Shown: one piece after another, positions 1 to 5,105 of the stretch | Numbering within the stretch: the stretch's first letter is position 1 | Layout of the letters: each line of letters opens with the position of its first letter | Assembly: GCA_900545915.1 (NCBI GenBank) | Contig: URAV01000070.1 | Span: 1 to 5,162 of the forward strand | DNA: 5,162 nt | Direction: 5' to 3' | DNA from: an uncultured Porphyromonadaceae bacterium | GTDB taxonomy: Bacteria > Bacteroidota > Bacteroidia > Bacteroidales > Coprobacteraceae | Translations under genes and position numbers: made by a program | Notes under the pieces: generated by a model | Told to the model about the DNA's origin: nothing | Seen by the model: the letters and a program-made list of their open reading frames with translations, nothing else | The model's database searches: none

Positions 1-1209
1 TTTTGTCGCTTCGATGTATTTGTCCATATCCTCGAAGAGTTTCTTAGGGGTTACATGGGCATACACCTGGGTGGTCCTTATATCCGCGTGCCCCAGCATC
101 TTGCTGACAGTCTCGATAGGTACGCCGTTTTCAAGGGTCATGAGGGTCGAGAACGAGTGCCGTCCCATGTGGTAGGACAGACGCCCCTTGATGCCGGCTT
201 TTATCTTGATGCTTGTCAGACACCATTTCAGGGCCTGGTATGGAATTACGGGAAACAATGTAGCCCGTGTATTGTCACGGTATTTATTAATAAGGTCTAT
301 CGCTTCGGGCAACAGCTTCACACGGCTCAGCTGCCCGTTCTTTCCCCTTCGGTATTTCAGCCACAACGCGCCGTTATCGTCCCTTGACAGGTTATCGGGC
401 GTGATTGCCACCACATCCACATACGAGGTCCCGGCATAACAGGCGAAAAGAAACATATCCCTGACGATGGAGTGTTCGGGGCGGCATCCGGTAAGCTCTA
501 TGTCCCGTATCTTCTCGAAATCCTCCTTGCTTAACGCTCTTGGAGGTGTTTCCTTTTGTTTGGGTAATTTGTAGTGTTCAAAATAGAACTTGTCCGAGTG
601 CCCCTCCTTGAATGCGATGCGGCAAATCTTCTTCAGGATAGCCAGGTAATGGCGCACTGTCTGGACGCCCAAGCCTTTCTCTATTACCACATACTCCTGA
701 AATTCTCGGATGAACTGCTCGTTGAGCTGACAGAAAGCGAGGTCGGACACCTTGAATCTGCTGCTGACAAAATCCGCGAGACGGCTGCGGATATAGAGAT
801 AGTTGGGCAAGGTACGGTGAGATACATCTATGCCTACCCGAGCCTTGATTTCCTCTATATGCCTGTCGAAGAGTTTGAACAAGGTCATCCGCGTGTCCTT
901 GCTGCCTTGAAACAAATTCTTGACCGCCATGGCATCGAAATCGGTCTTTCGTTCCACAAGGGAGTCGAACGCGGAGTTTACCGCCAACACCAGTCTGTCG
1001 ATTTTCGCGTTGACTTCCACCGCCTCCTTGCTCTTTCCGTTCAGACGGCTTTCACGGGGATTCCACAGTTCGGGAGTGCAGGAGAGCTTGCAGCTGAACT
1101 GCGCCATCGTCTGGTTAACGGTGATGCGCCCCATTATCGGGGCTTTGCCAGATTTGTCCAGTCCGCTCTTTTTGAGGTAGAGCAATACCTTGAATTTTTC
1201 TACTTTCAT
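1..1209 (-). CDS. Tyrosine recombinase / site-specific integrase (3' end cut by window edge)
   Basis: The minus-strand frame is open from ATG at 1209 to base 1, giving 403 codons. Family members are about 400-410 residues, so the stop is probably just outside the window. The product is a DNA strand-exchange enzyme for integration/excision or inversion. Layout: an N-terminal arm-binding domain (about residues 5-90), a SAM-like core-binding domain (about 105-210) and a catalytic domain (about 225-395). Visible catalytic residues are K290 (motif RRGKNGQ), H347 and R350 (HMGRH), H374 (LGHAD) and the nucleophile Y383 (VYAHV). The usual first catalytic arginine is replaced by S262 in AGTSYVDV, a substitution known in Bacteroides integrases such as IntDOT. 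The start follows a short leader with no Shine-Dalgarno, normal for this phylum. The gene is richer in G+C than the DNA to its right, suggesting a separate origin. Whether it moves an element or inverts a promoter cannot be told from here. Confidence 0.95.
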   Translation of the reverse strand, partial: MKVEKFKVLLYLKKSGLDKSGKAPIMGRITVNQTMAQFSCKLSCTPELWNPRESRLNGKSKEAVEVNAKIDRLVLAVNSAFDSLVERKTDFDAMAVKNLFQGSKDTRMTLFKLFDRHIEEIKARVGIDVSHRTLPNYLYIRSRLADFVSSRFKVSDLAFCQLNEQFIREFQEYVVIEKGLGVQTVRHYLAILKKICRIAFKEGHSDKFYFEHYKLPKQKETPPRALSKEDFEKIRDIELTGCRPEHSIVRDMFLFACYAGTSYVDVVAITPDNLSRDDNGALWLKYRRGKNGQLSRVKLLPEAIDLINKYRDNTRATLFPVIPYQALKWCLTSIKIKAGIKGRLSYHMGRHSFSTLMTLENGVPIETVSKMLGHADIRTTQVYAHVTPKKLFEDMDKYIEATK

Positions 1210-1446
1210 ACGCTTATATTTTTAGTGGCAAATTTACCTGTTTTATAAACGTTCTTTGATATACAAAACCATGACAATCAGTGTAATATATCGTTGCGTT
1301 AAATGGATTGATTCGCTCTTCGTTACCTTACCTCTGCCGGTAACAGCCCTGCTAACGATTTGGTAACTGAATATCCTCAACAAGCCTCGCTTTTTTGCTT
1401 TTTCCTTATGTGGAAGAATATAGATAAATAGCTAATTACCAACAAA
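1210..1446. other. Gene-free boundary region with GTTACC/GGTAAC repeats
   Basis: No gene is seen in this stretch. It holds GTTACC at 1322-1327 and two copies of GGTAAC at 1339-1344 and 1362-1367; the first two form an inverted pair with an 11-nt spacer. Short repeats beside an integrase gene are typical of arm-type recombinase or accessory-factor sites, but this is inference. G+C content drops across this stretch toward the right, which makes it a reasonable place for the edge of an integrated element. Confidence 0.4.
1229..1236 (-). promoter_or_regulatory. Bacteroides-type -7 box (TAnnTTTG) upstream of the integrase
   Basis: The minus strand reads TAAATTTG here, an exact TAnnTTTG match about 20 nt upstream of the integrase ATG, so transcription would start with a leader of roughly 13 nt. 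No TTTG was found 19-21 nt upstream, so only half of the promoter is supported. With one flanking base on each side the site is GTAAATTTGC, which also fits the GTANNTTTGC core consensus of CTnDOT-type att sites. It could be either or both. Confidence 0.45.
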
Positions 1447-1695
1447 TTGCGTTATGCTTTCTTTTCGTTTCCATTGCTCATATTACTCCTTTCTTTTCAT
1501 CTTGCTAGGCATACGTTCGCCACAACGGTAACGCTTGAACATGGTGTCCCGATTGAAACGGTGTCTAAGCTTTTGGGGCATACGGATATAAAAACGACTC
1601 AGATTTATGCGAGGATTACCAAACGGAAGATAGAGTCGGATATGAACCGGCTGAAAAAGAAACTGTCCGATTATTCTGAAAAGTGTGTGGTATAG
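1447..1695 (+). pseudogene. C-terminal remnant of a second tyrosine recombinase
   Basis: The open frame gives 82 residues from TTG at 1447, but recognisable integrase sequence begins only near residue 16 (about 1492). From there it has the end of the catalytic domain: H18 and R21 (HLARHTF), H45 (LLGHTDIKTT) and nucleophile Y54 (IYARI), then a basic tail ending at TAG 1693-1695. The arm-binding and core-binding domains and the catalytic lysine region are missing, so it cannot be a working recombinase. The first 15 residues are hydrophobic, do not look like integrase, and are probably chance sequence. It matches the downstream integrase closely in the shared block GVPIETVSK but faces the opposite way. 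It could mark an older element whose integrase gene was truncated by insertion or deletion. Confidence 0.85.
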
Positions 1696-1718
1696 TTTCT
1701 GGAGTATATACTAAACGT

Positions 1719-1765
1719 CAAGAAACGGAAGGCTATTACGGCTTTCCGTTTCTTGCTCCATTTTT
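1719..1765 (+). terminator. Rho-independent terminator after the integrase remnant
   Basis: Arms at 1719-1733 and 1741-1755 form a 15-bp stem with one G-T pair and a TATTACG loop. A T5 run follows at 1761-1765, offset by five bases. It begins 23 bp after the stop of the recombinase remnant, consistent with that remnant being the true 3' end of a former gene. The near-symmetrical stem might also stop transcription arriving from the right. Confidence 0.7.
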
Positions 1766-1813
1766 CCTTCTTATTGTGCGTTTTTCTAATTCGATTAATA
1801 AATTTATAGGAAC

Positions 1814-2068
1814 TTGGTTTTACGATCTTTATCGACTGTAATAATCACTTTCATTACTTATAGAAACGAACGAGAAAAAGGCGTATCTCTTGAATATTTA
1901 AACAAGCAAGATAAAAAAATAGATTTTTGGTCATTTGGCTTCTTTTTCGCAAAAATCTTAATATTGATAACGGCATTTATTTTTTTGATGATTTGTATTT
2001 TGATTTACCGAAATGATTTGATCGATAAGTTTTCTTTTTTTTCTTCATATCATATCTCCATGCTATAA
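1814..2068 (+). CDS. Possible small membrane protein, unrecognised
   Basis: This frame gives 84 residues from TTG at 1814; the preceding in-frame stop is at 1799-1801, so no longer start exists. It has a charged stretch (about residues 17-37) followed by a strongly hydrophobic segment (about 38-65), which could be one or two membrane helices, and a short tail. No family is recognised. Against it are the TTG start with no leader signal, no promoter box, and a 92-bp convergent overlap with the 3' end of the minus-strand zinc-ribbon gene. It may be the end of a disrupted gene or an accidental frame in AT-rich DNA. Confidence 0.3.
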   Translation: MVLRSLSTVIITFITYRNEREKGVSLEYLNKQDKKIDFWSFGFFFAKILILITAFIFLMICILIYRNDLIDKFSFFSSYHISML

Positions 2069-2756
2069 ATTTTATCTTTAGCCATAAAAAAGGAAAACGC
2101 TTTGTATAAACTACGCGCAAAATATTTCTATTTTCTGTGACCCCCCGGAGACACGACTGTATTTCATATAATAATAGGTATGGGATTCCCTTTCCCTTAA
2201 ATGTGAACAATCCTCGTAAACACAAATAAATACAATATTTGAAATGCCTTGTCTGACGAGACAAATCAATCAAAGTCATATCAGCCATAGTAAGGAATGT
2301 TTTGTTCTTTAGTTTTGTCCAGAGAAAAACTCTTTTATAATCTTCCCATGCAAGCATTCGCAACTCTGATTCCAAATGTTTTTTATTGAGGCTGTTACAT
2401 ATCCATGCCGCACGTAGGCTGCACAGGGCGGCATGGCAATACCGTTTTTCTTTCAAATATAAATAACGGGCACAAAGGTAGTTGATGACCTCTTGCGGAT
2501 AATAATCGTTCATTAATAATGCTCTGTAAGCAGGACTATTGATATGCGAAATCAGCGATTGGGAATCAGAGAAATGTTTTGGTAACCGACAGAGACCGCA
2601 AACAGGGCATCTTACAATTAGTTTTCTCAAAGTTTTTAAATCGTCTTTATAAAATTTCCCTCGGGAATCCAGATTATAAGTTATATTTTCCCATTGATGC
2701 ACCATTTCAACCTTAACAGGGGTTTTACAGATACCACAATAATTTTTTTTATCCAT
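1977..2756 (-). CDS. Zinc-ribbon / helical-repeat protein, copy 2 (DUF2225-like)
   Basis: The product is 259 residues from ATG at 2756. The frame is open further upstream to 3002, but those 82 extra codons lie over the end of the preceding gene and have no counterpart in the paralogue; the internal start aligns with the paralogue's first residue. Two cysteine pairs, C7-x2-C10 and C50-x2-C53 (RCPVCGLC), with YNLDSRG between them, indicate a zinc ribbon. Residues about 85-160 are amphipathic helices (YLYLKEKRYCHAALCSLRAA), as in TPR-like proteins. The order of zinc ribbon then helical repeat resembles DUF2225; that assignment is my inference. Function is unknown. The last 25-30 residues are very lysine-rich and run past the end of the paralogue, crossing an A8 run near 2035-2045, so the natural C-terminus may differ. 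The gene follows copy 1 by 80 bp containing a hairpin. Confidence 0.75.
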   Translation of the reverse strand: MDKKNYCGICKTPVKVEMVHQWENITYNLDSRGKFYKDDLKTLRKLIVRCPVCGLCRLPKHFSDSQSLISHINSPAYRALLMNDYYPQEVINYLCARYLYLKEKRYCHAALCSLRAAWICNSLNKKHLESELRMLAWEDYKRVFLWTKLKNKTFLTMADMTLIDLSRQTRHFKYCIYLCLRGLFTFKGKGIPYLLLYEIQSCLRGVTENRNILRVVYTKRFPFLWLKIKFIAWRYDMKKKKKTYRSNHFGKSKYKSSKK

Positions 2757-2772
2757 ATTTGATAATTTAGAA

Positions 2773-2802
2773 ACTTCCCGTAACTTATATCTTACGGGAA
2801 GT
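2773..2802 (-). terminator. Perfect 11-bp hairpin between the two zinc-ribbon genes
   Basis: ACTTCCCGTAA at 2773-2783 pairs perfectly with TTACGGGAAGT at 2792-2802 around an 8-nt loop. Read on the minus strand it is followed only by TTTC, so it is a weak intrinsic terminator or an attenuator lowering expression of the second gene. It sits 17 bp before that gene's ATG, so it could also hide its ribosome landing region. An operator is another reading of such symmetry. Confidence 0.55.
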
Positions 2803-2836
2803 AATTGATTGTGTATATAATTTAAAGTAAGTGAGT

Positions 2837-3544
2837 TTAGAAAAAATGTATTTTCTTTTTTCTTGTTTGGGATAGGCTTTTTATATCCGTATTTCGATAA
2901 TTTCCTGCCTTTCGGTACAGGCATAATTTCATTTCGAATAGTAGTATTTTTAGATACATACGTTTGCTGTGCATATTTCGAGGTAAGCTGACGGATAAAC
3001 AAAAGTATGAGATGAGAGCTATATAAAAAGTCGAGATAAAATTTTTTCGACGACGCTTTAAGTCGAGGTCTATAAACAGTGATTCCATGTCTAAAGATTT
3101 GTCGTTCGCAAAATAGGTCTGGAAGTAAATATCTGTCAGTTCCCTTATATTTTCACTCTCTTTTTTATTACAGCTTTTATCCGATTCACAAACCCACAAT
3201 GCCTTTAACATGCTGTATGCTGCGTCTTTATATTGTTTTCTGTACATAAGGATAAATGCACAACAAGCAAAATGGCGGGCGATAAGAGGTATATCCGCCT
3301 TTTGCCACCTACGGTATTCCTTACAGGTTACTATGCGTCTGTCAAAGCATTCTTTTTCGAAATATTCGGGAAGCATACAATATCCGCACATGGGGCAGCA
3401 GACAATCTGCTTTTTCAACGTATCTACGCTTCCGTCATCGTCATATCCTCTGTGATCGAGGTTATACTCGGCATTCCTTTTCTTGAAATATATAGTATTC
3501 ACTTCTACTGCTATTCCGCAAACGGCGCATTGTTTTGTTTCCAT
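2837..3544 (-). CDS. Zinc-ribbon / helical-repeat protein, copy 1 (DUF2225-like)
   Basis: The product is 235 residues from ATG at 3544. C6-x2-C9 and C50-x2-C53 (CCPMCGYC) form a four-cysteine zinc ribbon, with YNLDHRG between the pairs; spacing and motif match the downstream paralogue almost residue for residue. After the ribbon, GYCMLPEYF parallels GLCRLPKHF in copy 2. Residues about 85-150 are helical and cysteine-rich (HFACCAFILMYRKQYKDAAY), resembling TPR-like packing. The C-terminal third is basic and less conserved. No enzyme motif is visible, so protein or nucleic-acid binding is more likely than catalysis, but that is inference. It is the first gene of a probable two-gene unit. A TAnnTTTG box at 3647-3654 lies about 100 nt upstream. 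The resemblance to DUF2225 rests on domain order only. Confidence 0.8.
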   Translation of the reverse strand: METKQCAVCGIAVEVNTIYFKKRNAEYNLDHRGYDDDGSVDTLKKQIVCCPMCGYCMLPEYFEKECFDRRIVTCKEYRRWQKADIPLIARHFACCAFILMYRKQYKDAAYSMLKALWVCESDKSCNKKESENIRELTDIYFQTYFANDKSLDMESLFIDLDLKRRRKNFISTFYIALISYFCLSVSLPRNMHSKRMYLKILLFEMKLCLYRKAGNYRNTDIKSLSQTRKKKIHFF

Positions 3545-3589
3545 ATTATATGGCTAAGTCCGACAACCTTATTTAAATCCTGTTTAAAA

Positions 3590-3633
3590 GAAGCCTGACA
3601 AATCTCCCTAATCGGAACATCTGAACAGGCTTC
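3590..3633 (-). terminator. Hairpin C: 8-bp stem followed by TTTT, likely terminator
   Basis: GAAGCCTG (3590-3597) pairs perfectly with CAGGCTTC (3626-3633). On the minus strand the stem is followed directly by TTTT (3586-3589), as in an intrinsic terminator, although the 28-nt loop is large. It is the last of three adjacent hairpins downstream of the GIY-YIG-like gene and lies 45 bp upstream of the first zinc-ribbon gene. If functional it would end the upstream transcript or attenuate the zinc-ribbon genes. Confidence 0.5.
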
Positions 3634-3637
3634 AAAA

Positions 3638-3693
3638 CAACCCGTACAAAAATATGAACAACTCAGATTGAGGATAATTTACGATACGGGTTG
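3638..3693 (-). other. Hairpin B: 9-bp stem with inner small hairpin
   Basis: CAACCCGTA (3638-3646) is perfectly complementary to TACGGGTTG (3685-3693). Inside lies a second hairpin, CTCA/TGAG with a GAT loop (3662-3672). It is separated from hairpin C by AAAA and from hairpin A by CC, so the three form a nearly gapless array. On the minus strand the stem is followed by TTTT (3634-3637), so it may also act as a terminator. Confidence 0.5.
3647..3654 (-). promoter_or_regulatory. Possible -7 box TAnnTTTG for the zinc-ribbon genes
   Basis: The minus strand reads TATTTTTG, an exact TAnnTTTG match. It would start transcription near 3640 and give the first zinc-ribbon gene a leader of roughly 95 nt that includes hairpin C. 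No matching -33 TTTG is seen 19-21 nt upstream, and the box lies inside hairpin B, so support is weak. Confidence 0.25.
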
Positions 3694-3695
3694 CC

Positions 3696-3743
3696 ACTCT
3701 ACATTGTATCACATTGTTTCCTCATCGATGAGCCATGTAGAGT
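3696..3743 (-). other. Hairpin A: 9-bp stem enclosing a 12-bp palindrome
   Basis: ACTCTACAT (3696-3704) pairs perfectly with ATGTAGAGT (3735-3743). The enclosed CTCATCGATGAG (3721-3732) is a perfect palindrome able to form its own CTCA/TGAG hairpin. Between them ACATTGT occurs twice exactly 10 bp apart (3701-3707, 3711-3717), one helical turn, so a dimeric DNA-binding site is an alternative to an RNA fold. It begins 72 bp past the frameshifted stop of the GIY-YIG-like gene. Confidence 0.5.
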
Positions 3744-3814
3744 TCACTTTTCAAAAAAATCAGCACTTTAATCATGCCGTTTCTCTCTTTGGGTAGCAAC
3801 CGGTTTTATTGGTA

Positions 3815-3928
3815 TTAAGGTATATTGTTATTATTGGCATACACTTCGTTATAAATGTCTATCAGTTTCCTCCCCGCATAACTCCAGTACAGCGTCCCTT
3901 GCAATTCATGTCTGGTATTCAGCAATTC
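3815..3928 (-). other. Displaced C-terminal coding segment of the GIY-YIG-like gene (-1 frame)
   Basis: If the ribosome slips back one base after the codons AAA AAG (3933-3928), reading continues as GAA TTG CTG for 37 more codons to TAA at 3815-3817. The added residues include QGTLYWSYAGRKLIDIYNEVY, with the aromatic/W..Y.G..L..I pattern expected at the end of this C-terminal domain, where the in-frame product stops after only two more codons. The segment therefore belongs to the same gene, giving about 232 residues in all. Either one base has been lost from the A-run or the gene uses -1 frameshifting. Confidence 0.75.
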
Positions 3929-4512
3929 TTTTTAGTGACGGCCGTCAGAGACATTGCCCGTCCTTTATACGTGACTTTTCTCTCGTTGAATACGTGCACG
4001 CATATATTTTCGTCTTTCAGATAGACCAAGGTCGCACCTATGGGGATGTTGAGTTTAAGGAAGTTCAGTACAGGACGTTTTTTTCGTGTCTCACCGCTTT
4101 CGCTCGTCTCGTCCGGTTCGATCTCTTCCTCTGTGTCTTTTGTCAACACAACCTCATTTGTCGTGCCCTCATTATTGGGCAGATACTCTTTCAACAAGAG
4201 TCCGGCTTCAGCGGTCAAGTCTCCCATTCCCAACAATTGCAAAGACTGTTTTATATAGAACGGGTTAATAAGAAAGAAATCCGTTTTGCCTGCCCTTTCG
4301 TTCGAGAACCGTTCCCGAATGGCATCCAACGATGTCTTATCATAAACTTTACAAGCATAGTAACATTCAAAATATCGAGGAAGATTCATATCCGATAACG
4401 ATTTTGCCGTTTTACGTATTGTATCGCTGTCCGAATATACGACCAGAACATAGTCCGGCATGGCTTCATTGGTCAATGCCATTATCAAATTGTAAGATAC
4501 AGAGTCTTTCAT
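3919..4512 (-). CDS. Degenerate GIY-YIG (T5orf172-like) domain with RAMA/DUF4357-like C-terminal domain, frameshifted
   Basis: The frame gives 197 residues from ATG at 4512 to TGA at 3919-3921. Residues about 7-95 follow the T5orf172/GIY-YIG pattern: LTNEAMP, then AKSLSDMNLP, YYACKV, and the end marker TDFF.INP. The positions that should carry catalysis are changed: the GIY strand reads LIMAL, the YIG strand reads VLVVYS, the arginine expected after it is T35, and the acidic/His helix reads SLDAIRERF. It is therefore probably not a nuclease and may only bind nucleic acid. An acidic linker (126-142) precedes a C-terminal domain from about R146 (NIPIGATL, VTYKG, SLTAVTKK), typical of such proteins. 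That domain is cut short in frame; its missing end lies in the -1 frame (3815-3928). Upstream is 600 bp of hairpin-rich DNA on the same strand. No Shine-Dalgarno is seen. The family assignment is from pattern recognition, not a search. Confidence 0.7.
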   Translation of the reverse strand: MKDSVSYNLIMALTNEAMPDYVLVVYSDSDTIRKTAKSLSDMNLPRYFECYYACKVYDKTSLDAIRERFSNERAGKTDFFLINPFYIKQSLQLLGMGDLTAEAGLLLKEYLPNNEGTTNEVVLTKDTEEEIEPDETSESGETRKKRPVLNFLKLNIPIGATLVYLKDENICVHVFNERKVTYKGRAMSLTAVTKKNC

Positions 4513-4551
4513 AATAGGGGAAATTGGTCTTTACATAATTCTTGTTTGAAA

Positions 4552-4575
4552 TCCCTCTTCCCGGAGGAAGAGGGA
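4552..4575 (-). terminator. Perfect 10-bp hairpin with tetraloop, 40 nt before the GIY-YIG-like gene
   Basis: TCCCTCTTCC (4552-4561) pairs perfectly with GGAAGAGGGA (4566-4575) around a four-base loop, CGGA on the plus strand. On the minus strand only TTTC follows, so termination would be partial. Its place between the hairpin-rich region and the protein start suggests a leaky terminator setting the RNA-to-protein ratio, as in type III toxin-antitoxin loci; that comparison is inference. Confidence 0.45.
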
Positions 4576-4577
4576 CA

Positions 4578-4599
4578 TTGGGCTGGAAATCCATCCCAA
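4578..4599 (-). other. Small hairpin adjoining the 10-bp hairpin
   Basis: TTGGG (4578-4582) and CCCAA (4595-4599) pair, with an inner TGG/CCA and an AAAT loop across a single C-T mismatch. It lies two bases from the 10-bp hairpin, so the two could stack end to end in RNA. Confidence 0.35.
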
Positions 4600-4660
4600 G
4601 CACTCATGGAGTTGTATTCGTGTGCCTTTCCAATTTTATTTTCGTTGAAAAATTTTATAG

Positions 4661-4699
4661 GTAATAATAACCCCTGTGCGGATAAGGGGTCATTATTAC
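4661..4699 (-). other. 15-bp inverted repeat with 9-nt loop
   Basis: GTAATAATAACCCCT (4661-4675) and AGGGGTCATTATTAC (4685-4699) are complementary at 14 of 15 positions. It is the longest single stem in the window. No T-run follows on either strand, which argues against a simple terminator. It shares its end base (4699) with the start of the next helix, so coaxial stacking is possible. Confidence 0.6.
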
Positions 4700-4779
4700 T
4701 CAACATCGCAATATCAACAGATTTTTCTATGTAGGTCTTAGCCGAAAATAATCTGAATTTACGAATGTGTGCGATTGAG
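4699..4779 (-). other. Two nested helices (9 bp with bulge, 6 bp inside)
   Basis: CTCAA and TCGC (4699-4703, 4706-4709, with a CA bulge) pair with GCGATTGAG (4771-4779). Nested inside, CAGATT (4718-4723) pairs with AATCTG (4750-4755). Nesting in the right order supports an RNA fold, though each helix alone is modest. Confidence 0.35.
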
Positions 4780-4812
4780 GTACGATAAGCGGTCAGTTGT
4801 TTGTGTTTTTCG

Positions 4813-4845
4813 TTCTTTGTATAGGTAAGGTATAGATACAAAGAA
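4813..4845 (-). other. Perfect 10-bp hairpin with 13-nt loop
   Basis: TTCTTTGTAT (4813-4822) is perfectly complementary to ATACAAAGAA (4836-4845). A G6 run (4846-4851 on the plus strand) follows immediately; as C6 in the minus transcript it could pair with the G6 of the large ladder. Confidence 0.45.
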
Positions 4846-4874
4846 GGGGGGAATACACCACGCTGAACATTACC

Positions 4875-5050
4875 CAAGTGAGGCCTTAGGAAGCCCTAAA
4901 ACAGTAAAGTCAGCGAGCATATCCCCCCAATACAGTATAGAATACGTACAAATATCATGCCTAAGAGCACTTCCGTATAGTTACACCAAGGGGGATTGCT
5001 TCACCTACTCTGTACTTGTCGTTTTAGTAAAATTTCCTAAGTTTCACTTG
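4875..5050 (-). other. 176-nt ladder of nested helices
   Basis: Five sets of arms pair in strictly nested order: CAAGTGA 4875-4881 with TCACTTG 5044-5050; TTAGGAA 4886-4892 with TTCCTAA 5034-5040; CTAAAAC 4896-4902 with GTTTTAG 5021-5027; AGCA plus ATCCCCC (4916-4919, 4921-4927, one bulge) with GGGGGATTGCT 4990-5000; ATACG 4942-4946 with CGTAT 4974-4978. That is 37 base pairs over 176 nt. No protein frame explains it. It may be the core of a structured RNA or a folded DNA recognition site. Confidence 0.55.
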
Positions 5051-5079
5051 CCCAAGCACATTTTATCGTTCGCAATCAC

Positions 5080-5105
5080 AATTCTTTTTTTCTACAAAAA
5101 GAATT
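5080..5105 (-). other. Perfect 10-bp hairpin at the expected transcript 5' end
   Basis: AATTCTTTTT (5080-5089) pairs perfectly with AAAAAGAATT (5096-5105) around a 6-nt loop. It starts within a few bases of the start site predicted from the box at 5114-5121, where a hairpin would protect the 5' end of an RNA. All but two of its pairs are A-T, so it is less significant than its length suggests. Confidence 0.4.

Noticed and set aside
574..1248. Plus-strand 224-codon open frame opposite the integrase.
   Set aside because: It is antisense to well-conserved integrase domains; the integrase on the other strand explains the open frame. The same holds for the plus-strand frames at 55-439 and 920-1180.
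2757..3002. 82-residue N-terminal extension of zinc-ribbon copy 2 (open frame from 3002).
   Set aside because: It lies mostly over the 3' end of copy 1 in another frame, is low-complexity and basic, and has no counterpart in copy 1, whose first residue aligns with the internal ATG at 2756.
3233..3598. Plus-strand 121-codon frame opposite zinc-ribbon copy 1.
   Set aside because: It mirrors the cysteine-rich minus-strand gene and has no features of its own. Frames at 3809-4514 on the plus strand are likewise shadows of the GIY-YIG-like gene.
4509..4877. Minus-strand open frame of 122 codons ending in an ATGA overlap with the GIY-YIG-like start.
   Set aside because: It begins at TTG, contains no recognisable domain, has irregular composition, and runs through at least five strong hairpins. 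The overlap with the next start is tempting, so a coupled leader peptide is not excluded, but an RNA reading fits better.
3590..5105. CRISPR array or tandem-repeat antitoxin RNA.
   Set aside because: The hairpins are all different in sequence and spacing; there are no direct repeats of array type and no cas genes.
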